Below, one piece after another: positions 43,301-51,287 of a stretch of DNA of 62,294 nucleotides (within the stretch, counting starts at the first letter, position 1; each line of letters starts with the position of its first letter). The DNA comes from Photobacterium aquimaris (GTDB lineage: Bacteria > Pseudomonadota > Gammaproteobacteria > Enterobacterales > Vibrionaceae): contig NZ_MSCC01000001.1 in NCBI RefSeq assembly GCF_002954455.1, positions 2,269,843-2,332,136 of the forward strand, given 5' to 3'. The notes below the pieces were generated by a model, which ran no database searches, was not told the DNA's origin, and worked only from the letters and a program-made list of their open reading frames with translations. Position numbers and translations under genes: made by a program.

Positions 43301-43504
43301 TTAATGCGCGTGGCTACTCGGTTCTTGGATTTGATAAAGTTTGTGTTCATCGCAAGGCTCATCACAATTACACTCTTTATTAACACCAACATTGGCTAAA
43401 CCGCCACAGCTGCCACTGATTGTTTGACGCTTTACAAACCATCCAATTGCCATTGCTGCAATAACGGCCCAAAAGATCCCTAAAGTTAATAAAAACGTGG
43501 TCAT
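43301..43504 (-). CDS. nqrM: NqrM-like (DUF539) Na+-NQR maturation protein
   Basis: NqrM is a small membrane protein required to assemble the Na+-translocating NADH:quinone reductase, probably delivering iron for its cluster. The 67-residue product has one transmembrane helix at about 4-23, then the signature SCGGLANVG and KECNCDEPC with Cys33, 45, 47 and 51. The usual nqrF-apbE neighbourhood is absent; it overlaps the NifX-like gene by 4 bp (ATGA). It could be the genome's only NqrM or a paralogue. Confidence 0.85.
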   Translation of the reverse strand: MTTFLLTLGIFWAVIAAMAIGWFVKRQTISGSCGGLANVGVNKECNCDEPCDEHKLYQIQEPSSHAH

Positions 43505-43971
43505 AGTTTTAAACCACCAATTTTACCAAGGCCATTCGCAACCGGGCTAAACATACCGACTTTAGCCACTGCTGGTGCTGTTTTTTTAGTGCCACAACCA
43601 CAGCCACAACCACCTTTTTCACGTTTACAAGCGCGCCCTTGATCAGCCGTCAGTAACGCTTCTTTGATCACGCCGCCGGCTAAAAAATCAACTAATGTTG
43701 TTCGTGGTGCAACACGACTGACACTAAACCCAGCTTGTAATAATCGCGCTAAAGAACGGGTGCCAATATTGCCCAATACAATTTCAGTTACGTTCAATGC
43801 TGCCAGTTGGCGCTGCAATATTTTTTTATGTTTGCACCCCAACTCACGACTACCACTGTTTTCAATCCGCTCAACCAGTTGACCTTGCTGATCATAGATA
43901 GCAAACGTGGCTGCTTTACCAAAATGGCCTGCTATTTGATTTCGTGGCGTCAATGCAATTGCTATTAACAT
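43501..43971 (-). CDS. NifX/NafY-like (dinitrogenase iron-molybdenum cofactor family) protein
   Basis: Proteins of this fold carry or sense metal clusters; most members outside nif clusters have unknown roles. The 156-residue protein has the core fold at about 1-110 (HFGKAATFAIYD, GNIGTRSLARLLQAG). A cysteine-rich segment follows (Cys115, then GCGCGCG with Cys122, 124 and 126), and then a basic or glycine-rich tail. No nitrogenase genes are present. It starts 3 bp after the DUF134 gene and overlaps the NqrM-like gene. Confidence 0.85.
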   Translation of the reverse strand: MLIAIALTPRNQIAGHFGKAATFAIYDQQGQLVERIENSGSRELGCKHKKILQRQLAALNVTEIVLGNIGTRSLARLLQAGFSVSRVAPRTTLVDFLAGGVIKEALLTADQGRACKREKGGCGCGCGTKKTAPAVAKVGMFSPVANGLGKIGGLKL

Positions 43972-43974
43972 AAA

Positions 43975-44274
43975 TTAATCCTCGGTAGTCTGTATGCTGT
44001 CTGGTGCTAACTCTAATACCATTCCCATCACTAATGCTTGAGCAACTTTATGGCGCCCACGAGCAATAATATTTCCTAAGGTTTGGCGTGATACACCGAG
44101 TTGTTGTGCCGCTTGCAGTTGCTGTAATCCTTGCATATCCACTAGCCTTAATGCCTCAAGTTCATCACTCGCTAAGGTTAATCGTGGTAATTGCTTCATT
44201 GGTACTCCGTTGGGTTTAAAGCAACTATAAGCAGGACGACAGGCAATTTTTCTGACAATTTTGGGACGTGCCAT
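43975..44274 (-). CDS. DUF134 (UPF0251) helix-turn-helix protein
   Basis: A small predicted DNA-binding protein, 99 residues from ATG 44274 (MARPKIVRKI). A sigma-70 region-4-like helix-turn-helix is visible (ELEALRLVDMQGLQQLQAAQQLGVSRQTLGNIIARGRHKVAQAL), and Cys and Pro residues near the N-terminus (CRPAYSCFKP) may bind metal. The family often lies beside NifX-like genes. First gene of the three-gene operon, and a candidate for its own regulator. Confidence 0.9.
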   Translation of the reverse strand: MARPKIVRKIACRPAYSCFKPNGVPMKQLPRLTLASDELEALRLVDMQGLQQLQAAQQLGVSRQTLGNIIARGRHKVAQALVMGMVLELAPDSIQTTED

Positions 44275-44758
44275 AATGATCATCATCTCGGTTTATTTAT
44301 CTCATTATTGGCATATGCCAAAAACCATACCTTGATCTAGGATCATAAATGACGATCTAAATTATTTTTTAGCATCTAATGAAGATCGCACTGCCACTAA
44401 ATCTTCAAAAAATATTCAGCAGCATAAAGTATCGAAATAGCCTTCAAAGCTATCACCATAACGAATGCCACCAGCACCACCTTACGTTTAAAAAAACACC
44501 ACATATAAACAATCACAGTCAAAAATCGGCAATCTTGTCTTTATCGTCACAGAAAACAGCTAACTTTCTACAAGGTTAATGATTTATAAAATACCAGCAA
44601 TTTAGGATATTAATCTACAGATTACGTTTATAGCTGTTGAATACGTTATCAATTTAACAATATCGTTAAATTTACGCTGATAATGTCACAAAAACGTCAT
44701 TTGATTTCTAGTATACTAATGCCGTTAATCGCCAGGACGGTCGGAGTTAAACTGTATT
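44275..44758. other. Gene-free region between the DUF134 operon and ytfK
   Basis: About 480 AT-rich bp. It holds the two palindromes at 44308-44345 and an 8-bp inverted repeat AATTTAAC/GTTAAATT at 44651-44672. A TATACT element near 44713 could be the -10 of ytfK. A 66-codon frame at 44379-44579 has low-complexity composition, no ribosome site and no family resemblance; I do not call it a gene. Confidence 0.55.
44308..44321. promoter_or_regulatory. Perfect palindrome upstream of the DUF134 operon
   Basis: TTGGCATATGCCAA is a perfect 14-bp palindrome (16 bp with partial flanks), 34 bp before the DUF134 start. A second imperfect one, TGATC-TAG-GATCA, follows at 44333-44345. The position fits an operator overlapping the promoter. 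Autoregulation by the DUF134 protein is my inference. Confidence 0.55.
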
Positions 44759-44962
44759 ATGCGGATGTTCAAACGCTACTTGCCTAAATTAATTGCCAAG
44801 CATGTTAGTCGTATATTTAATGGAAGAATTTATATTGATGGTCGTGGGGGCTATCATTTTGAAAAGGGAATATTGTTAGTGCCAGTTAAGGCGCAACAGC
44901 ATCATTATGATACGGTTAACGAAGTTAACCTCGAAATTAAGCGTCTACGTGAAATTTACTAA
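44759..44962 (+). CDS. ytfK: YtfK (DUF1107), stringent-response modulator
   Basis: E. coli YtfK binds SpoT and tips it toward (p)ppGpp synthesis under phosphate or fatty-acid limitation. The 67-residue product matches the family closely: MFKRYLPKLIAKHV, FNGRIYIDGRGGYHFEKG, ILLVPVKAQQHH, EVNLEIKRLREIY. Two ATG codons are possible (44759, 44765); a GGAG lies about 12 bp upstream. It is a single gene, convergent with gcvH. Confidence 0.88.
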   Translation: MRMFKRYLPKLIAKHVSRIFNGRIYIDGRGGYHFEKGILLVPVKAQQHHYDTVNEVNLEIKRLREIY

Positions 44963-45038
44963 AGATGACATTGACTCTGAACGTAGTCGACAACGGCAAT
45001 AGTTATTAACACCAAATTATTAGCCCAGTAAACAGCCT

Positions 45039-45064
45039 AAAGCCCACTTGATTGAGTGGGCTTT
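45039..45064. terminator. Bidirectional hairpin between ytfK and gcvH
   Basis: Perfect 10-bp stem AAAGCCCACT/AGTGGGCTTT with a 6-nt loop between convergent genes. The GC-rich stem resembles an intrinsic terminator, although the trailing T-runs are short. Confidence 0.7.
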
Positions 45065-45075
45065 AATTGTCGTCA

Positions 45076-45468
45076 CTATTCATCATCAGCAATCGTATCG
45101 AGATAATCTTCAGCATCCAGCCATTCATCGGTATCTTGGTCTGCATCAATACGAATTTGAAATAACCATCCATCACCGTAAGGATCACTATTTACCCACT
45201 CAGGTGCCGCATCAAGTTCTTCATTAATAGCGATAATTGTTCCAGTACACGGCGCATAAATATCTGATGCTGCTTTTACTGATTCAATCACAGCGCATTC
45301 TTCACCAGCATCAACAGCGGCTCCTGTATCAGGCAAATCAATAAACACCATATCACCCAATAATGTTTGAGCATGATCGCTAATACCAACGGTATAAACA
45401 CCATCACCCTCATCACGTAACCATTCATGAGTATGGGTAAATTTTAATTCTGAGGGCACATAGCTCAT
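45076..45468 (-). CDS. gcvH: Glycine cleavage system H protein
   Basis: Lipoyl carrier shuttling the aminomethyl group between the P, T and L proteins. The 130-residue protein carries the lipoyl lysine Lys65 in ESVKAASD, and GWLFQIRI near the end. Here it stands without gcvT or gcvP, which flank it in E. coli beside ubiI. A terminator cuts it off from ubiI. No glycine riboswitch was seen in its short leader. Confidence 0.96.
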   Translation of the reverse strand: MSYVPSELKFTHTHEWLRDEGDGVYTVGISDHAQTLLGDMVFIDLPDTGAAVDAGEECAVIESVKAASDIYAPCTGTIIAINEELDAAPEWVNSDPYGDGWLFQIRIDADQDTDEWLDAEDYLDTIADDE

Positions 45469-45560
45469 TCATATATCCTTTTTAAATTCACTATAAATCG
45501 GTAACTATCACTCTATATTTTACTGTAGGTGAAATAATTTTTTTTGCTTCATTTAGACAC

Positions 45561-45592
45561 AAAAAAACCGCAACAAAAAATGCTACGGTTTA
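45561..45592 (-). terminator. Intrinsic terminator of ubiH-ubiI
   Basis: Minus strand stem AAACCGTAGC/GTTGCGGTTT (two G-T pairs) with a T-rich loop and seven following T, about 35 bp past the ubiI stop. Confidence 0.8.
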
Positions 45593-45627
45593 ATAACTTA
45601 TGACTCAATAAGCATTCTAAATCGATT

Positions 45628-46839
45628 TTATTTATAACGCGCTAATTCAGGCAATTCACCACTTAATCCTAAGGCGCGACGCATAAACTCATCTTTGACA
45701 CCTGGCGCTTTATTGGCAAATAACATGCCGAGATCGCGCACCAGTTTTTTGGCTGGATTAGCACCATCAAACAGAGTCTTAAAACCTTGCATAGCGGTGA
45801 TCATTTTAGCCGCTTCAGCTTTACGCCAGCGCTCATAATGGCGCAAGTTGGCTTGCTTACCAATGTCTTTATCTGCTTGCCATAAAGCAATAATTTCTTG
45901 CGCTAATGCTGCTGCATCCAATAAACCAAGGTTAACCCCTTGGCCGGCCAATGGGTGGATCGTATGAGCTGCATCACCGACTAGTGCCACCCGTTCGCGT
46001 ACAAAATCTTGAGCGTAACGCATTTTAAGTGGAAAGGCTTGGCGTTGACCTTCCACACGACATAAGCCTAAACGATGATCAAACGCAGCAGTTAAGTGTT
46101 GATTAAATTGCTCGTCACTGACATCACAAAGTTGCAGTGCTTGTTCTGGCGGCAATGACCATACAATTGAGCACAGATCTTGTTGTGCTAATGGTAGAAA
46201 AGCTAATGGACCATCAGGACGGAATATTTGCCGCGCGGTCTGCAAGTGAGGCTCATCACAACGAATATTAGCCACCAACGCACTATGACCGTAATCCCAA
46301 TGGGTCAGTGGAATATCAACATGTTGACGCAACCATGAATTAGCACCATCAGCACCAACCACTAACTTAGCGGTGAGGTTTTTGCCTGATTCTAATGTGA
46401 TCCAAGCTTCTGTTTCACCAAAGGCGATATTCTGGCATTTATCAGGTGCAAATAAGCTCACATTGGCTTGCTTACTGACCTGATCCAGTAACGCTAACTG
46501 AATCACTCGGTTTTCAACAATATAGCCTAAATTAGGTTGGGCTAAACGCTCTGCATCAAAATCAATATGTGCAAAACTGTCTTGTTCCCAGACCTCCATT
46601 TTACTGTAAGGACTCATTCGACGGTCGCAGATACCATTCCAAGCCCCAACCCCACGTAATATTCGCTCGCTAGCACGGCTTAAGGCTGACACTCGCACGT
46701 CAGGTAACGCAGCTAACTCAGGATCAGGCAATTTACCTTCAATCACAGCCACTCGTAATTCAGTATCGGCTAACGCTGCAGCCAACGTTAAACCGACCAT
46801 GCCACCACCGATAATGGCGATATCAACATTTTGCATCAT
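45628..46839 (-). CDS. ubiI: UbiI-type FAD-dependent ubiquinone monooxygenase
   Basis: Aromatic hydroxylase for the C5 hydroxylation of 2-octaprenylphenol in ubiquinone synthesis. 403 residues. The FAD fold GGGMVG lies near residue 11, the DG motif VVGADGANSWLRQ follows, and GDAAHTIHPLAGQGVNLGL is the third flavin motif. It begins 2 bp after ubiH; either of two adjacent ATG codons may start it. The two paralogous hydroxylases stand in tandem as in E. coli. Confidence 0.94.
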   Translation of the reverse strand: MMQNVDIAIIGGGMVGLTLAAALADTELRVAVIEGKLPDPELAALPDVRVSALSRASERILRGVGAWNGICDRRMSPYSKMEVWEQDSFAHIDFDAERLAQPNLGYIVENRVIQLALLDQVSKQANVSLFAPDKCQNIAFGETEAWITLESGKNLTAKLVVGADGANSWLRQHVDIPLTHWDYGHSALVANIRCDEPHLQTARQIFRPDGPLAFLPLAQQDLCSIVWSLPPEQALQLCDVSDEQFNQHLTAAFDHRLGLCRVEGQRQAFPLKMRYAQDFVRERVALVGDAAHTIHPLAGQGVNLGLLDAAALAQEIIALWQADKDIGKQANLRHYERWRKAEAAKMITAMQGFKTLFDGANPAKKLVRDLGMLFANKAPGVKDEFMRRALGLSGELPELARYK

Positions 46840-46841
46840 AG

Positions 46842-48029
46842 CTATCGTTTTACCTGTCCCATCGCACGGCGTAACAGCGGTGCTTGAAGTGTATTAGAAA
46901 GGCTCATAGTCATTAAGCCCAGATTACGCCCAGCAATGAGCGCAGGATTATCATTGGCAAATAAGCCCACCAAGCCAGCGGTCATGGCAACAGTTGCTTG
47001 TCGGTCCGGTAACCGACGCTCACGATAACGGCCCAATACGGTTGGTAAACCAATATCAGCCCCACGTGCAACGCCTGCTGCTATTTCTTCAGCTAACGTC
47101 ATCACATCGCGAAGCCCAAGATTAAAACCTTGGCCAGCAATAGGATGAAGGGTTTGAGCAGCATTACCAATCACCGCAGTTCGATGTGAAACTAGCCGTT
47201 GCGCTTGGCGTAATATTAATGGGTAACAATGACGCTCACCCACCATAGTCAACGCGCCTAATCGCCACCCAAACACAGTTTGTAATTCTGCTAAAAATTG
47301 TGCATCAGATAATGCCATAATCCGTGCTTGTTGCTGCGGCTCAACACACCATACCAATGAACTTCGCCCTTGAGACATCGGCAATAATGCTACCGGCCCA
47401 TGGTGAGTAAACCGTTCAAATGCTTGGCCTTGATGTGGCTCTGAGGTAGTAACGTTAGCAATGATCGCCACTTGCTCAAAATCATGTTCATTGCGACCGA
47501 TATGAAGCAAATCACAACAATGGGATAGCGCACCATCAGCAGCTACCACTAATTTAGTCCGTAACCGTTTACCATTGCTTAACCGCACTAACGCCTCTGA
47601 TTGAGTACGTTCTATATGCTCAACTTTTGCGGGACAAAACAGATCAATTTGTGGACGCGTTACTAACTGGTGATGAAAAATTTCACCAGCAGCAGCCAAT
47701 TCAATCACATAACCTAAAGCATCAACGGCCAGTTGCTGAGCGGATAACTCAACCATACCAGCATGACCACGATCAGACACATGAATGTGCTTGATTGCCG
47801 TCGCAACCTTTGCCAATGCAGGCCACAGTAGAATCGAGTCTAACAAGCGGCTCGAACCATGCGATAGTGCAATACTGCGCGCATCATAGCCCGGGTGTTG
47901 CTGATCATCGGTTGCTACCGCCTCAACTACCGCGATATGTAATTGATGCTGGGTTAATTCATCAAGTGCAATCGCTAAACATGCACCCACCATTGCGCCG
48001 CCGGCAATAACTACATCATATTGCTTCAC
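46842..48029 (-). CDS. ubiH: UbiH-type FAD-dependent ubiquinone monooxygenase
   Basis: 2-polyprenyl-6-methoxyphenol (C1) hydroxylase in ubiquinone synthesis. About 395 residues from GTG 48029 with AAGGGA upstream; a longer frame from TTG 48047 is less likely. FAD motifs: AGGAMVG near the start, VVAADGALSHCCDLL, and GNAAQTLHPIAGQGFNLGL. It follows ygfB by 27 bp; the common intervening gene pepP is not here. Confidence 0.94.
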   Translation of the reverse strand: MKQYDVVIAGGAMVGACLAIALDELTQHQLHIAVVEAVATDDQQHPGYDARSIALSHGSSRLLDSILLWPALAKVATAIKHIHVSDRGHAGMVELSAQQLAVDALGYVIELAAAGEIFHHQLVTRPQIDLFCPAKVEHIERTQSEALVRLSNGKRLRTKLVVAADGALSHCCDLLHIGRNEHDFEQVAIIANVTTSEPHQGQAFERFTHHGPVALLPMSQGRSSLVWCVEPQQQARIMALSDAQFLAELQTVFGWRLGALTMVGERHCYPLILRQAQRLVSHRTAVIGNAAQTLHPIAGQGFNLGLRDVMTLAEEIAAGVARGADIGLPTVLGRYRERRLPDRQATVAMTAGLVGLFANDNPALIAGRNLGLMTMSLSNTLQAPLLRRAMGQVKR

Positions 48030-48056
48030 ATTTTGTCCCTTTCGCAATAGTAATTG

Positions 48057-48638
48057 TTAGTGAACTGTTGGTTGCTCTTGCGCATCGTCGTCATTCACTA
48101 GTCGTTGACCTAGTTCAGAATGGCAACTCAACACGCACATACGTACATGTTCAAGTACTTGCTCAAACAATGCCGCTTGCTCTTCAAGATCTTCATCTTC
48201 ATCAATACCAAGTTGTGAGATCTCTTGTAAATCAGCCAATGCTTCAGTGATTTCTTCAGACAATTGATTTTTTTGTAAATCCATTAGCCCTAAACCAGAA
48301 ATAAAACTATTTACCCACTCAGTTAATGCCTCGGCACGCTCAGATAGCGGCTCATCATCATCTGGCATCAACAGTGAGAACTCAAACCCACCGCTAATCA
48401 ATTCTTCAGCAGTGGTAGTAAATAAAGTACGCACCATCATTTTAGCGCCATCGGTCAGTGGCTCGCCTTCGTTGGCATAATCACATACTGGACCTGCCCA
48501 GCTTTCATCATCAACAGCAAGACCACCACAAATCATGCCACTGAGTAAACCATGTAATTCAGCAGGCATCGCGGCTAAGCCTTGCTCTTTTAAAGCCGCT
48601 TCAACAGCAGAGTATGTCGGTAGGGTTATTTCACTCAT
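48057..48638 (-). CDS. ygfB: YgfB family (UPF0149) protein
   Basis: A helical, acidic cytoplasmic protein of 193 residues. In Pseudomonas a YgfB homologue affects AmpC and antibiotic susceptibility; the role here is unknown. ELHGLLSGMICGG near residue 28 and the SGLG segment are family traits; acidic runs at about 155-165 (DEDEDLEE). It is divergent from zapA, as in E. coli. Confidence 0.93.
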   Translation of the reverse strand: MSEITLPTYSAVEAALKEQGLAAMPAELHGLLSGMICGGLAVDDESWAGPVCDYANEGEPLTDGAKMMVRTLFTTTAEELISGGFEFSLLMPDDDEPLSERAEALTEWVNSFISGLGLMDLQKNQLSEEITEALADLQEISQLGIDEDEDLEEQAALFEQVLEHVRMCVLSCHSELGQRLVNDDDAQEQPTVH

Positions 48639-49025
48639 GGCTTATCACCTTTTAGTTGACGCGATATTAAGATAAATTATTGTGACCATTACTTAACAAT
48701 AATGCTCATGATTAAGGTTACACTCACTGAAATTGTACCAAACAATACTCACCGTTATGGTTTAGCGAGTATAATAAATAGCAATGAGCGAATGGTAGCA
48801 CTGTGTTATGCTAACACTTAAGCCTAGTTCGGCAAATGATAACACTGGTGATAACGTTCAATCCTTAATCAACTTCGAACCGAGTCTGATTAATATCTGT
48901 TTAGTCAGAAGATAATGAACCAAAACCAAGACATAGTCGCTTGCATCTTGTATAGGGTTTTTCTATATTGACCACGTCGCAAGCGGAATGAATACCCATT
49001 CTGGCACGGAGCAAATCGAAGGTTT
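48639..49025. other. Divergent spacer between ygfB and zapA
   Basis: About 390 bp with no coding frame. A TATAAT-like element occurs near 48770. Near zapA, CGCTTGC (48938-48944) and GCAAGCG (48979-48985) form a 7-bp stem enclosing a second stem TATAG/CTATA, so the zapA leader can fold into a two-tier hairpin. The role is unknown. Confidence 0.5.
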
Positions 49026-49325
49026 ATGAGTACTCAGGCTGTAGAAATTCAAGTATTGGGCCGAAAATTAAAAGTTAATTGTCCAACGGGCCAAGAAGAT
49101 GCATTACGTGCCGCGGCGACAGATTTTGACCAACGCTTGAAAGATATGTCTGCGCGTACTAACGTATCCGTAGAACAATTATTAATCTTTACTGGTCTCA
49201 ATATCAGTAACGAGTTGCATTCAGAACGCCAACAACATAATCGCAATGCTGAATTAATATCCAATAAAATCAATTCACTAGAAGAAAATTTAGATAAAGT
49301 ATTGCAATATCAGCCAAAGCGTTGA
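49026..49325 (+). CDS. zapA: Cell division protein ZapA
   Basis: Binds FtsZ and bundles its filaments at mid-cell. 99 residues: N-terminal domain VEIQVLGRKLKVNCPTGQEDALRAAA, then a coiled coil at about 60-95 that forms the tetramer. It is followed at once by 6S RNA, the conserved zapA-ssrS-fau order. Confidence 0.97.
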   Translation: MSTQAVEIQVLGRKLKVNCPTGQEDALRAAATDFDQRLKDMSARTNVSVEQLLIFTGLNISNELHSERQQHNRNAELISNKINSLEENLDKVLQYQPKR

Positions 49326-49331
49326 TAATGA

Positions 49332-49516
49332 ATTGACCCTGGGGTGTGCGTCAGTGAATGAACGTCCCCGAGCCGATAAGCAAATACCCAGGATTGGCTT
49401 TTTTATTAGCTATTGTGCATGCTCAGCCTGACTGAGAAGCCTGCGGTTAATGTTGCCAGTCCACCTTGAACATCTGGTTCAAGGGCCTTATTTCGCAACG
49501 GCACCTTGGGGCATCC
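49332..49516 (+). ncRNA. ssrS: 6S RNA
   Basis: 6S RNA binds the sigma-70 holoenzyme in stationary phase by mimicking an open promoter. The roughly 185-nt region matches E. coli 6S in key places: CCCCGAGCCGAT, GAGCATGCTC-like GTGCATGCTCAG, GAGAAGCCT, and CACCTTGAAC...GGTTCAAGGG. Ends CCCTGGGGTGT and GCACCTTGGGG pair to close the long stem. It lies between zapA and fau as in E. coli. End positions are estimates. Confidence 0.93.
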
Positions 49517-49597
49517 CTTACCTTAGTTTGACTTCCTTTCTGCGTATTAGCGCTCTACAATCCAGTAACACTCACTGTTCATGGATTGGATAATTAC

Positions 49598-50209
49598 GTG
49601 ACGATTTCCCTTTCAGTTACCAGCCAGCAATTACGTTCTCAGCTACGACAACAAATTCGTCATGCTAGACAACAACTATCGCCTCAACAACAACACCACG
49701 CAGCACAACAATTATCCTTACGCTTACAAACCTTAGATCGTATTCAACATAGCCAGCACATTGCGGTTTACATCGCTAATGACGGTGAAATTGATCCGCA
49801 GCCGTTTATCAAATGGCTATGGCAGCAAGGAAAATCGGTGTATTTACCGGTATTGCATCCGTTTACTAAAGGTCATTTACTGTTTTTACACTATGATACC
49901 GACACACCAATGATCACCAATCGCTACGGTATCAGCGAACCTAAGTTGGATATTCGACGCGTTAAGCCGGTTGCACAACTTGATGTGATTTGCACTCCAT
50001 TGGTGGCTTTTGATGGTCTCGGACAGCGCCTTGGCATGGGCGGTGGTTATTATGATCGTACTTTAAGCCAGTGGCACCTGCACCGCCGCGGCCCTTACCC
50101 CATCGGTATTGGTCATGATTGCCAATATATTGCTCAGCTTCCCAATCAACACTGGGATGTGCCATTACCATTGATCATCACCCCTAACTATCAGTTTACA
50201 GAGTCATAA
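49598..50209 (+). CDS. fau: 5-formyltetrahydrofolate cyclo-ligase
   Basis: Converts 5-formyl-THF to 5,10-methenyl-THF using ATP. About 203 residues from GTG 49598; TTG 49586 would add four residues, and neither has a strong ribosome site. Signature GLGQRLGMGGGYYDRTL near residues 143-160. Gln/His-rich N-terminal helix. Cotranscribed with 6S RNA in E. coli. Confidence 0.92.
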   Translation: MTISLSVTSQQLRSQLRQQIRHARQQLSPQQQHHAAQQLSLRLQTLDRIQHSQHIAVYIANDGEIDPQPFIKWLWQQGKSVYLPVLHPFTKGHLLFLHYDTDTPMITNRYGISEPKLDIRRVKPVAQLDVICTPLVAFDGLGQRLGMGGGYYDRTLSQWHLHRRGPYPIGIGHDCQYIAQLPNQHWDVPLPLIITPNYQFTES

Positions 50210-50217
50210 CACACCCA

Positions 50218-50233
50218 ACGCAAACGATTGGCT
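50218..50233 (+). promoter_or_regulatory. PurR-like operator between fau and rpiA
   Basis: ACGCAAACGATTGGCT matches the palindromic PurR consensus ACGCAAACGTTTGCGT at 13 of 16 positions. It lies about 160 bp before rpiA, right after the fau stop. An AT-rich inverted repeat (to about 50305) follows. The regulator is inferred only. Confidence 0.4.
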
Positions 50234-50392
50234 TTTTTTGATTAAAAAACTAAATATAATTGTATGTTATTCAAAAAGTTATATTTTTAGTTTTAAGTTT
50301 GCATTGTTTAACCATAGAATCCGACTGACGAAATCACTTCGGTTAGCTATAATCACCTTTCGCATAATTGAGGTCATTACGAGGAGAACGGC

Positions 50393-51052
50393 ATGACACA
50401 AGATGAAATGAAAAAAGCAGCCGGTTGGGCAGCACTTGAGTACGTAACAAAAAACAGTATTGTTGGTGTAGGTACTGGTTCAACTGTTAATCACTTCATC
50501 GATGCCTTGGCAACCCGTAAAGAAGAGATCAAAGGCGCAGTTTCAAGCTCTGTTGCCTCAACTGAGCGCCTAGAGCAAATTGGAATTAAAGTTTTTGATG
50601 CTAACGACGTTGCTAGCCTAGATATTTATGTTGATGGTGCAGATGAAATCAATGCCCAATTTGACATGATCAAAGGCGGCGGTGCGGCATTAACTCGTGA
50701 AAAAATCGTCGCGGCGATTGCTGAGAAATTTATCTGTATTGTTGATAACACCAAACAAGTTGATGTACTAGGTCAATTCCCATTACCAGTTGAAGTCATT
50801 CCAATGGCACGCTCTTTTATTGGTCGTGAATTAGTTAAACTCGGTGGTGATCCGGTATACCGCGAAGGTGTGATAACAGATAACGGTAATATCATTCTTG
50901 ATGTTTATAACATGGCGATCACTGATCCTAAAGCAATGGAAGACAGCATTAATGCGCTACCAGGTGTGGTAACTGTGGGTTTATTTGCTCATCGTGGCGC
51001 TGACGTTGTACTTGTTGGTACACCTGAAGGAACTAAAATCATCGAAAAATAA
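50393..51052 (+). CDS. rpiA: Ribose-5-phosphate isomerase A
   Basis: Interconverts ribose 5-phosphate and ribulose 5-phosphate. 219 residues; VGVGTGSTV near 22-30, VDGADEI with catalytic acids, and KGGGAAL are intact. The strong GAGGAGAA ribosome site fixes the start. It is transcribed with serA downstream but a terminator lies between. Confidence 0.98.
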   Translation: MTQDEMKKAAGWAALEYVTKNSIVGVGTGSTVNHFIDALATRKEEIKGAVSSSVASTERLEQIGIKVFDANDVASLDIYVDGADEINAQFDMIKGGGAALTREKIVAAIAEKFICIVDNTKQVDVLGQFPLPVEVIPMARSFIGRELVKLGGDPVYREGVITDNGNIILDVYNMAITDPKAMEDSINALPGVVTVGLFAHRGADVVLVGTPEGTKIIEK

Positions 51053-51075
51053 TGATTAATTCGTTATTTGACTAC

Positions 51076-51124
51076 AAAACGGCAGCTGTTGATCGCTCGC
51101 GAATCATTAGCTGCCGTTTTTTAT
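51076..51124 (+). terminator. Intrinsic terminator of rpiA
   Basis: Stem AAAACGGCAGCT/AGCTGCCGTTTT with a 21-nt loop that may pair further (CGCTCGCG), followed by T-rich sequence. Confidence 0.85.
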
Positions 51125-51186
51125 TGGCTTTTTTGTAATATTCTTACCCTTAATGGTTAATTTTTGATACTTTATTAAACAGCATG

Positions 51187-51202
51187 TAGCAAACGTTTAA
51201 CC
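51187..51202 (+). promoter_or_regulatory. PurR-like half-conserved operator before serA
   Basis: TAGCAAACGTTTAACC contains the central GCAAACGTTT of the PurR consensus but matches only 10 of 16 positions. It is about 90 bp before serA. Tentative. Confidence 0.3.
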
Positions 51203-51287
51203 ATTTAGCTACTGATATGTAATAACCCTCGTTTAACAACCGCAGTGTTAGCATCATTAGTCGCTACGTTTTTAAGGATAAGAACCT

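Noticed and set aside
44379..44579. 66-codon frame before ytfK
   Set aside because: No ribosome site, low-complexity His/Ser/Asn-rich sequence, no recognised family; more likely chance in an AT-rich spacer.
45469..45560. Glycine riboswitch upstream of gcvH
   Set aside because: The spacer to the ubiI terminator is under 100 bp and lacks the tandem aptamer core.
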